Part shown: one piece after another, positions 55,752 to 64,000 of the stretch | How positions within the stretch are numbered: position 1 is the first letter of the stretch | Layout of the letters: each line of letters starts with the position of its first letter | DNA from: Auriscalpium vulgare | Lineage: Eukaryota > Basidiomycota > Agaricomycetes > Russulales > Auriscalpiaceae | DNA length: 64,000 nucleotides | Direction of reading: 5' to 3' | Assembly: GCA_019915015.1 (NCBI GenBank) | Contig: JAHBBC010000057.1 | Location: 1-64,000 of the forward strand | Made by a program: the position numbers and the translations under genes | The notes under the pieces: model-generated | The model's input: only the letters and a program-made list of their open reading frames with translations | Databases searched by the model: none | What the model was told of the DNA's origin: nothing

Positions 55752-56633
55752 ATGAATCCGGGGCAGGACACGCTCGACGAGTTCACATGCGCGATTTCGG
55801 GTCACGGGACGGTGGATGTCCTTTTCACTCCAGCGGATGGCGGCAAGCCCACGGTGCGTACGAACAATGGTATCCCGCGGGCGTGCTCTCTGACCGTGCC
55901 TGCTTCTAGCGCGTGCAAGTTGTTTCGACACCAAAGAGCTGCAGGCCTCCTGGCTTCGTCCATGGCACGGTGCGTACCCCTCAATTCTACTCTACTTTTC
56001 TGACCACGCTCGCTCCTAGCGCTATCGCATCGCCACGTCGCGCAAGCTCCTCGAAGGCGTCCTGCCCCTTGAAGGCGTCCAACCCGCGCTACTGTCCGAC
56101 GTCGCCGGCCCGACGGTTGACGAACCAACGGATAGCGACGAGTCCTCTGACGGGCTGCCCTCCGACGTCGACGACCAGACGCGCCCGCCCGTGCTGGGCG
56201 ATAACGCCGCCGACTGGGACGGTGATTTGCCTGCTGGATGCGTACTTGACGAGAACGGAGTGCTCGTCCTGGCTTCCCAGGTCCAGCGCGATCCTGGCGA
56301 CAGGGTCTCCGAGGACAGGATCGAGAGGGCCTCCGAAGAGCCGTACGACGACGGCTGGTTGGACGACGACGTTGACGACGACACCTCCACCCAGGCGCGC
56401 GCGCAGTCGCCGCTCGATGAACGCGCATCCGCCCCCGCTGACTTCAAACGGTCATGAGTGTCGTGCCCCCGCTCTTCTACCGTCCTACGCTCACGACGTC
56501 ACGCAGTCGAAAGGACACCCCGCCGTCAACGTCATACGTCGAGCACACCCCTGCGCGGAAGAAGACAAAGCAAGCCGCGGTGTATTGGAAGCGCGGCAGC
56601 GGGGGTGACGCAGACGAGAGGGGCTTGCATTGA
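55752..56633 (+). CDS. hypothetical acidic protein, 4 exons, 239 aa
   Basis: Exons 55752-55853, 55910-55969, 56020-56450 and 56507-56633 join in frame through introns of 56, 50 and 56 bp, all GT-AG; the third donor (GTCATG) is weak. The start MNPGQDTLDEFTCAISGHG is the first in-frame ATG after a stretch without coding signal; an upstream exon cannot be excluded. The middle is strongly acidic (TDSDESSDGLPSDVDD, DDGWLDDDVDDDTS) with a compact motif DWDGDLPAGCVLDENGVLVL. The last exon has a basic cluster (TPARKKTKQAAVYWKRG) that looks like a nuclear localisation signal. No family was recognised. It lies 0.8 kb after the Plavaka transposase on the same strand and may be cargo or an accessory factor of that element. 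Confidence 0.6.
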
Positions 56634-56847
56634 CGCAGTCATGAGAGGTGCTAGTGTATACTGTACTCGTCGCCGTGTAGCTCGCGCGTACATATATGAA
56701 AAATGAATGGGTCTCGCCTATCTTGAGTGAAAGCACAGCCACTAAGCGCAGACGCGCTGTGAGGCGCCTTTTCTTTGCCTCGGTGCCTGCCGAGTCGCGT
56801 CTTTGGTCTGCTGCGAGCGCCGCCCTCCGCCTCTCGATACTCGAGCA

Positions 56848-57664
56848 ATGTCGCACCAGGAGCCGCTCAGGGGGCGCCGATACGTGACTATCACAAGGGC
56901 AGGACAGTGGGTGCGTAGCTCCCGACTGTCCGCGCACGTTTGCTCACCGTCTTGTCTAGGATATTGAGGTCGCCGCTTTCAAAGCCTTGTGGGCGGCAGC
57001 CTGCCAGTCGTCGGCCAGCACGGCTGAGGGCGTCGCACCCGCAACGCCCCCGGTCAGCGTCGTCATGCACATGCCAAGCCCTGCTGGACGCAGCATGCCC
57101 ACGGTGGCTTTCAGCGCCTCACCAGCGTTGGCACCCCAGCCTCGCCGCGCCCACTCCACCAATCCCACACGGACCATCGACGCGCAAGCTTCTCCGGACG
57201 GCCATCCTTCCCCCCTCGATGCGGCACCCGCGCTCGTTGCGACCGCCAGCGTGGTCACGCAGTCAAGCGGCATGGAGGCTACGTCCACACCCACCCTCGA
57301 AGCGGACCTAGGCATCATCATCAACCCCGCCGGCGGGGTTGATGACCTGCCGACTCCCCCGCTGTCGCCCAAGGAAGCTACCGCGCCGGCTGAAGACTCG
57401 ATGCGCCCTGAGGCCCCCGGCCCTTTCATCTCAGCGTCGGGCGAGGCGATCACTCACGCGCTATGTCCTCCCCCTGCGCACCACCGGGCGCGGCGCCAGG
57501 CGCCAGGCCCATCTGCCCCCTCTGCCCCCTCGCCAATGCGCGCGCGAGCCACTCGCCTGCCGTATCTGAGTCCCTTCGGGCCTGCCCCCGTCCCCCTTCC
57601 CGATGTGCCGGAGCCGCCAGACCTTGACTTGGCTGACGGATGGGACACCGCGATGCTATTCTGA
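56848..57664 (+). CDS. hypothetical Pro/Ala-rich protein, 2 exons, 255 aa
   Basis: Exon 1 (56848-56910) reads MSHQEPLRGRRYVTITRAGQ and ends at a GTGCGTAG donor. A 49 bp intron leads to exon 2 (56960-57664), which opens with DIEVAAFKALWAAACQS in the same frame. The rest is Pro/Ala/Ser-rich and probably disordered, with a short conserved-looking motif VDDLPTPPLSPKEA and an acidic, aromatic C-terminus (LPDVPEPPDLDLADGWD). No family was recognised. Orientation and spacing follow the 239-aa gene, so both may belong to the same mobile unit. Confidence 0.55.
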
Positions 57665-57939
57665 GGCCATCGTCGGTAAGGCACGTCGCTTGCAACTGCC
57701 AGCGAATGACCTTACAGTTGTCACAGGCCGCAAAAACGCGCGGATCGCCCGTGCGTCCGCCGTCGTGGCGTGCCATACGCTCGCAGCCCTGTGTGCCCTC
57801 CGCGTCTGCTCGCGCAGTCCGGACACGATGTGGCGCACGCATGCCGACCGTCTCGTGCCTTCTTGTCGGTACCCTGGCTCAATTTCTGATGCATTCAGGT
57901 TTCTTGGCTAGTAACAAAGTAGTGTTTGACCCTCACGCG

Positions 57940-58965
57940 ACAGCCCCAAGTAGTGTCAACTCTAGTGACTATTACAATAGTACAGTATACTGCAATTGCA
58001 GCATTCCTACTGTGGTTATTGCAACTGCAGAGTACTTACAGGCTGTATTTACAGTACAGGGCTAGTACCCTTCTATAGTATACCCCAATTTCACAGTATG
58101 TTCCTCAGTACATATTCTACAGTATACTGTTATTGTACAGTATGTACAGGTCCCAGGATGTAGCCCATTACCGCAGTTTTACAGTATATTGCTGTTCTAC
58201 AGGAAACCACAATTCTACAGTATTTCGCGCATTGCCGCCATTTTACAGTATGTAGGGTATTCCACAGGATGTACAGGATGTAGCATATTTTACAGTATAT
58301 TGCTGTTACCGCGATTTTACAGGATCTCGCGCATTGCCGCCATTTTACAGTATGCAGCGTATTCTACAAGATGCACAGAATATAGGCTGTATTTACAGTA
58401 CAGGGCTAGTACCCCTTTACAGTATACCCCAATTTCACAGTATGTTCCTCAGTACATATTCTACAGTATACTGTTATTGTACAGTATGTACAGGTCCCAG
58501 GATGTAGCCCATTACCGCAGTTTTACAGTATATCGCTGTTCTACAGGATACCGCAATTCTACAGTATTTCGAGCATTGCCGCCATTTTACAGTATGCAGC
58601 GTATTCTACAGGATGCACAGAATACAGCATATTTTACAGTATATTGCTGTTGCCGCAATTTTACAGGATCTCGGACATTGCCGCCATTTTACAGTATGTC
58701 AGGTATTCCACAGGATGCACAGGATATAGCATATTTTACAGTATATCGCTGTTACCGCAATCTTACAGGATCTCGCGCATTTTACAGTATTTGGTGCATT
58801 GCCGCAATGTTACAGTATGTAGCGTATTCTACAGGATACCGCAATCATTCTGTGCATTGCCGCCATTTGAGTGTATTCTACAGGTTGCCGTAATTCTACA
58901 GTATGTAGCAAGTACAGCAATTTGCAGTATTTAGGGTATCACACAGGATACGGCCGTTGTAGCGC
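57940..58965. repeat. TACAGTAT-rich tandem repeat array
   Basis: About 1 kb of AT-rich DNA built from dozens of short words ('ttttacagtat', 'ttctacagga', 'cattgccgccat', 'gtagcgtatt'). A higher-order unit of 344 bp is clear: 'ggctgtatttacagtacagg' starts at 58041 and again at 58385. Within it is a ~110 bp unit, repeated about five times to 58.96 kb. The open frame across 58189-58893 (repeats of FYSIS and RILQ) is produced by the repeat and is not a gene. The motif CTACAGTATA recurs as an inverted repeat at 63141-63173. Confidence 0.9.
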
Positions 58966-59146
58966 ATTCTACAGGATAGCGGTGTTTCCCTAGTAGAGCA
59001 GTTTTACCGGAGTCACGTGATGTTTGACTTAGGTGTTTTGCAGTCACAGCAACGCACAGTGTGCCGAGTTTTGCGCATGGACCGAGAAATTGCACACATG
59101 CATCGAAGGACATGGTATATTCATGAGTAGCTACAACAAATCTGTA

Positions 59147-62100
59147 CTACGACGAGTCTGGAGCCCGAGTCGGCGCAGCGGCTGCGACCGGCTGCAAGTC
59201 CCCCTCGGCCGAGTGGACCGAATCCGAATCGGAGGACGACTCATCCGAGTCCGATGACGAGGACTCGCTGGGTGGATGAGCCGGCATGAGGCCGTCAGCA
59301 TTGGGGGCTGTGCTGAGGGGGTAGGCCACCTGCGGCCACAGGTCCGGGAGCTTGTTTGCGTGAAGCAGGGGACGCCACGTGTTCACGAATAAGTGTGCGA
59401 TGTCGCGAAATTGTTGAGCCTGTCGATGAGCAAAGCCTTGCAGACCGGACTGAATGTCGGCAGGGGCATCAAAGCGTGCACGAGTCTTACTCTCCCAGGA
59501 AGCCGCCCTAAACTCAAGGTCGCGGACGCCGCGTTGCATTTCTTCAAGTAGCAACGCAACTTCTTCGTCCCAGCGCATCCAGCGTGCGCGCGCATTTGCC
59601 CAGTCGACTCGAAAGCCTACACAGGAGTGAGCATCGGGACAGCCAGGAAAATTTATTACACACTGTCGAGGATCTCCTGCTCTGATGTTGCCTCATCGCC
59701 CCGCGGCATGTCACGCACGTCCGGCTTGAGCACAGTCCATATCCAGGGCACCTCAAACCTGCCCTTCCCGGGCGCATTGGGTTCAGGGCGTGGGCTTCGG
59801 ATATCGGCATCCTGGAGTTCTCTTAGTTGGCCCTTCCAGTCGCCGTTGGGGTCCAAGATGAGTAGCGCTGCACGAGCCGCGCGATAGCGTTGAACGAACC
59901 GCATCAGCTTTTGATTGTGTCGCGATATAAGATCGCGCGCGCGCGTGTTGGCCTTGTTTCCTGGGCCGTCAACATGAACGTGCTTGTAATGTACGAGGCC
60001 AAGACGGGTGCGCAGCGCGCGACGGATCTGCCAAACAATTAGTATACATGCACGATAGACACCAAAAACAATGCACCTGATGTAGAGTGTCTTCCGCCTC
60101 CGCACGGCGCAGCCTCTTCTCCTTGTCTACAAGACCTGGCGCGCATCCAGTCTGGCGCAATGAGGCAGGCAGCTGCGAGGGGAGATAAAGCGTGGTGTTG
60201 TAAGGAGCATCGGGAGGCGATGATTCGGGTGTGTCCTGGTCGTCGAGTGCCGGCGCCGGGGCAATAACATGTGCAACACCCGGCATATAGATTTGTTGGA
60301 TTTGGCGCCAGGCATTGATCCGGTGCCGCAGGACATTATGTTTCTCCTTCTCCGCGGCTTTCTCGGCGCTAGTTGTCCCTGCAGACTTTGAGCGCAGCAC
60401 GCGCCTGTCTTTCATGAGTACGAGCCAGAAGGACAACCTCAATACACTCACTGTTGATCCTCAAGCTCCATACCAACCGATAGGAAGACGCTCGCCGTTG
60501 TTTCGTGGAGGGAGAGTTGACCTCGAACAGCGTCCAGGGCCTCTTCGTCGGCGAGCTGTATCCGAACGTCGGCTAGCGTTGTTGCTGATATAACGTCCCT
60601 GAGACCCTGGATGCAGTGATAAGAAAATGAAACTTACTCTGCATGGGCTCCGCATACGGGTTGTTGCCCTTTTTGTTCTTCTCGTAGCTCAGGACCATTG
60701 CCTCCCAAGAGCTGCGTGTTTCCTGGGGCAAGGCGGCGTCAAGGTCGTCGAACGTGGCGCGTTGCTGAGCCCGGAACGTGAGCGTGCGTTTGAGCGCGGC
60801 CTTGACCAGATTGCCTATCTCGCGTCTCAGTCAGGGCTCAAAGACTCAATTAATCAATCAACGCACCCGTATTGATCACCTTCCGCCAATTAATCCCACT
60901 CAGTACATCATCCAATGCCTCGTGCCGAGATCCAAACGCCATCTCGCGCGTGCTCAGTGCGGCGGGGTTCAGGTCGGCCCAACCCGTTTCAATTCCTTCG
61001 CCATGCGTCCGACCAACACGAGGCATGACTTCGTAGTTGTATTTGGTCTGACACTTGGCTCCATGTGCGAGGAGGTGGAACTTTGGGACGGCCCACTCGA
61101 CATCCAGCGCGTCCAATGGGAGCCGCCTGTGCGGCGGGTGCTTCAGCATTCGGGAGGCAAAATTCTTGTGATAAGAGCAGGCGATGTCGTATGATAATAC
61201 AATCCGTTTGATGCCCGCAGCGGTCATCGATATCGCCGATAGGACCATATAGTCCATATTGCTATACCTATCGCCGTACATTAGTGACGTATAATGCATA
61301 ACGAGCGGTCAGAAAATGTACCGCTCTCCAAACTGTAAGTCGCCCATGCCGTGCTTCAAGTAGAAGCAATGGCGCGAGCAAATAATCGCACCGACTCCGT
61401 TGACTGCGAAGCGCTTCTGGGCGGGGGTATTGGCATGATCAACAGCCGCATGATTGGAATCGCAGTGCTTCATCTAAGAACAGCCGACACCGGTCAGATA
61501 TAAGCCAACAAAAGCGGACCGGCACGCACCTCAGGCTCATCAATGTAATCCTTCAGATGTGCCTCATACGCGTCCGTCTCGACGAAATATCCCCACCCAG
61601 GCGAGAGTTCCACGTTGCTGAGCTTCCTATTCTTCATCTTGAGTTTGAAGTTGGCATCTATAGCATAGAATTGAGTGTATTTCCATCTGAACGGCGCGCA
61701 GTGAGCTATCAATCCAACTAAGAGATGGGGCAACTGACGCTTCATCGTCGGGAGCGTTCTCCCATCCGTCAGGAAGGTTTCGCCCTGGGTGTGGACACAG
61801 CGGGCAGATGACCGCAAGCTCGCCAGGTGCTGTTCCGTCGATTCCAGTGGGGTCGTGCGCACGCCCTGCGCGCTTTGCGGCGTGGATGTTTCGAAAGCAT
61901 CGCATAGACCGGATGAATTCTTTGTACCGGTACTAACAAAGCGGATTAGTATCTGCTAGCAACATGATGAGAGGATCACGTACTTTCGTACGGCGTGTGC
62001 CGAGGCTATCCGTGATGCGCATGAGACCACTGTAAAAATCGTACGCATTCACTTTCCCCTGCAGGCTCAGCGCATGGAACAATTTGAGTGTTGCAAATGT

Positions 62101-63054
62101 GGTCACAGTGCTCGGTCTGTGCACCGTTGCGGGCCACCATGATGCGCGGAGTAACTGGACAACGTGCTGACCGGCTGGTGTGTGTGCGCAATCACAGTAG
62201 GCGATGGACACCTCGTGTACTCCTGTCACATCAATGACAACAAGGGGAGATATGCGTTGTGAGGGGACGGGACATCGCTCGCCATCGTGGCCTAGCTGGA
62301 TGCGAAGGCCGAGCGAGTGGAGTGGTGACGGCTCGAAGAATGTGCCCGTCCATTTCTGACCCCAATCAACGGCTGACTGCTCCAACAAAATGAGCCAGAC
62401 GTACCTGGACACGATGCAGAGGTAGTTGCTCATGAGCAGATACAATGCAGCCCGCGCAGAGGAAGCGGCCGCCTGTGCAGTCAATGCATCTGAATTCTCC
62501 GAGGGTGGAGATGTCGGCCGGACACAGAGGGCATGAGGGAAGCTTCTCGTTCTCTGCCAGACCCTCGTTTCGGATCAGTTCATCCAGGAAAGTGTCACGA
62601 AAGGGTAGCCAGTCTTGGATGGCGTACCCAGTGCGCTATAGAAAATAGTTAGTACGATGTGCCTGACGAGTCTGTTGCAGCGCACCCGTCTACGTTTCCT
62701 TTTCGGCCGTGCTCCCTGAACTGCACTTGAGGACTCTTCAGGTGCGAGCCCGGGGCCGAGAGTATCTTCGGCGTCGAAGAATGATGGCCCAGTGGTTGGA
62801 GGATTGGCTGCAGGCTGTGGAGGCGCAGGGAATGTCACGACATCTTGATACCTAGTGGCCTGCTGTCTAACCCGTCGACGCCCTTTTGAATCCTTCCCTA
62901 CGGCGATGTTCTGATGCCGGTTATTGTTGGTGACCGTGTAGATGTAGTTTGGTTCAGAGGAGGTGGTGGAGGCACTGGCTTGAGCGGCGGGAGTGTCTTC
63001 ATCGCTGCTAAGCCCCGTGACCGCCGCCCCGCGATGACGCTTTCGTGGAGGCAT
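59147..63054 (-). CDS. KDZ transposase with CxC2 cysteine cluster
   Basis: Twelve exons on the minus strand (63054-62686, 62635-62405, 62355-61984, 61932-61739, 61686-61530, 61473-61322, 61267-60880, 60818-60639, 60606-60452, 60404-60077, 60027-59664, 59616-59147), ~1119 residues. The N-terminus has a basic nuclear-type stretch (RPKRKRRR), then the CxC2 cluster (CPLCPADI, CIDCTGG, CAGCIVSAHEQLPLH) with LGLRIQLGHDG and GVHEVSIAYCDCA. The KDZ RNase H-like core follows: KRAGRAHDPTGID, CPLCPHPGRNLPDGW, YAIDANFKLK (Asp), CSRHCFY, IVLSYDIACSYHKN (Asp), VPKFHLLAHG and GRTHGEGIE (Glu). The C-terminal helical part includes QQIYMPG, RYRAARAALLIL and EVALLLEEMQ. This matches Kyakuja-Dileera-Zisupton transposases. 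All introns are 47-62 bp except the one between exons 8 and 9: 31 bp and one base out of frame, a possible lesion. Confidence 0.9.
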
Positions 63055-63134
63055 TTACCAGCGGGGGCTCAAGGATAGAATAAAATCCAATAGCTCATAC
63101 GACGCGCGACGAGGGCGCAAGTTAATTGTAGCTG

Positions 63135-63140
63135 TTTATT
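63135..63140 (-). terminator. poly(A) signal of the 204-aa gene
   Basis: AATAAA on the minus strand, 50 bp after the stop codon of the three-exon gene at 63190 and 81 bp before the KDZ ATG. Confidence 0.5.
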
Positions 63141-63173
63141 CTACAGTATACATGCAGTGAGAATATACTGTAG
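63141..63173. repeat. CTACAGTATA inverted repeat
   Basis: CTACAGTATA (63141-63150) and TATACTGTAG (63164-63173) form a perfect 10 bp inverted repeat with a 13 bp spacer. The arm is the core word of the array at 57.9-59.0 kb, on the other side of the KDZ gene. Confidence 0.8.
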
Positions 63174-63189
63174 ATACATAAACCAGCCC

Positions 63190-63907
63190 TCAGAAGCCGA
63201 ACACCTGCTTGAATGCTCGCCGATTCACACTAGCAATGAAATAAATTAGACAAGTCAGATGTATTCATGCTAAGTGCTCACCGGCGACCGGAGAAGATGT
63301 GAGCGTTGTCAAGGACAGCAGAGTGTTCCGCGTCGGAGCCTTGTTCCACCAGCTCAACGTCCTGCGCATAGCCCGCAATTCGGCGGCGATAGCGGTGCAC
63401 CTCCACAGGATCAATGGCTTCGTGCGTGTCTAGATACTGGCGGGCGTTGTCGAGAGCTTCGTCAAGACACTTGCGGATAGCCTCGAGATAGAGTGTGTCC
63501 GAGTTATCGTAGTCGGCCACGACGAGCTTGTTGCGAAGTTGAAGGCACTCGCGCTGTGCTTCCCTTTCCTCGTAGGCCATACTCGGTGTGCGCAAAGCAT
63601 CGCGGGCATGCAAGTCCTTCACCCCGAGGGTATTTGTGTATGCCCTGGGTCCATCTTTGTCAATGTACCAAACATGAGGACAGAACACAGCGACGTACTT
63701 TCTTGTCCCACTGATGATAGCCCTACGCGCACACTCTTCTACTCTGCGGGTGACTTTGCCCACCTTCCGCCTCCCAAGCCTCTTGACGTAGTTGTATTGA
63801 TGTTGGTATTGAAGGCGAACTGCCCGTCGGGCACTACTACACGTTCAAATGAGCGTTGAAGATCTCCTCAAATGACTATCCACACACCAAGCTTCGACAG
63901 ATGTCAT
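63190..63907 (-). CDS. hypothetical 204-aa protein, 3 exons, next to KDZ
   Basis: Exons 63907-63888, 63836-63282 and 63229-63190 join in frame through 51 and 52 bp GT-AG introns to give 204 residues from MTSVEACSARRAVRLQY to the C-terminus NRRAFKQVFGF. The N-terminal third is strongly basic (YVKRLGRRKVGKVTRRVEEC); the middle holds KYVAVFCPHVWYIDKDG and a His/Asp-containing stretch; the C-terminal half is mostly helical (EALDNARQYLDTHE, VHRYRRRIAGYAQ). No family was recognised; it is not a TET/JBP dioxygenase, which some KDZ elements carry. It has the same orientation as the KDZ gene, with 135 bp between its stop and the KDZ ATG, so it is probably part of the same element. A basic, possibly DNA- or RNA-binding protein is a guess from composition only. 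Confidence 0.6.
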
Positions 63908-64000
63908 GCAGGAGGTAGCAGAGATGTGCTGGATGATTTGGTGAGGAGGGGTTGGGAGACAAGCGAGTGGAAATCAAATGAGTGTTGGTGGTTGGTGCAC
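63908..64000. other. upstream flank of the 204-aa gene
   Basis: 93 bp to the window end, rich in 'ggtggttggtg' words. It should contain part of the promoter of the 204-aa gene and perhaps lead to the end of the KDZ element outside the window. Confidence 0.35.

Noticed and set aside
58189..58934. A 234-codon and an overlapping 96-codon frame with repeated FYSI and RILQ words as a repeat-protein gene
   Set aside because: The frames are a by-product of the TACAGTAT tandem array: several frames stay open, and period and composition follow the DNA repeat.
57940..58965. A CRISPR array
   Set aside because: The repeats are degenerate and abutting, with no constant repeat and unique-spacer pattern, and the organism is a fungus.
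59147..63907. A TET/JBP dioxygenase passenger, as known in some fungal KDZ elements
   Set aside because: I looked for an HxD...H...R type core in all exons of the 204-aa gene and around KDZ and found none.

Overview
The window comes from a basidiomycete fungus, most likely an Agaricomycete. The evidence is a KDZ transposase with a CxC2-type cysteine cluster, a Plavaka transposase, a DUF6532-type protein, a Ty3/Gypsy chromovirus, and genes cut by many 47-62 bp GT-AG introns. No housekeeping gene, tRNA or rRNA was recognised. It reads as a transposon-dominated block.

1-24.6 kb is mostly non-coding and decayed. It holds an ~830 bp segment present twice (489-1320 and 15449-19436). The second copy is split by a 3.18 kb DNA transposon with terminal inverted repeats (15951-19134), inside which only the two ends of a transposase-like gene survive. 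It also holds a 183 bp tandem duplication near 5.0 kb, two relics of a small secreted-protein gene (20.1 and 21.4 kb), and a minus-strand pseudogene with one in-frame stop (23472-24320).

24.6-46.2 kb is a nest of LTR retrotransposons. Chromovirus copy A (24616-26422) is cut inside gag by a second family, Gypsy-2 (5' LTR starts at 26423). That LTR is cut by a nearly complete chromovirus copy B of the same family as A (27064-40238, minus strand, 616 bp LTRs with 2 differences, GTCCC target duplication). Gypsy-2 continues from 40244, its gag is cut by a 1583 bp solo LTR of a third family (41038-42620), and its pol stops within the reverse transcriptase near 46.2 kb. Copy B has gag, pol with chromodomain, and a 993-aa third ORF of unknown function. 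A 635 bp insertion splits its gag-pol frame through the zinc knuckle.

46.2-64 kb carries better preserved DNA-transposon genes. A DUF6532-type gene (minus) and a Plavaka transposase gene (51398-54915, plus) are divergent across ~200 bp. Two compact spliced genes of unknown function follow (239 aa and 255 aa). Next come a ~1 kb TACAGTAT-rich repeat array (57.95-58.96 kb), a 12-exon KDZ transposase gene (63054-59147, minus) and, upstream of it, a three-exon 204-aa gene of unknown function (63907-63190). The array motif returns as an inverted repeat between the last two genes, which suggests one KDZ element spans from the array to beyond 63.9 kb.
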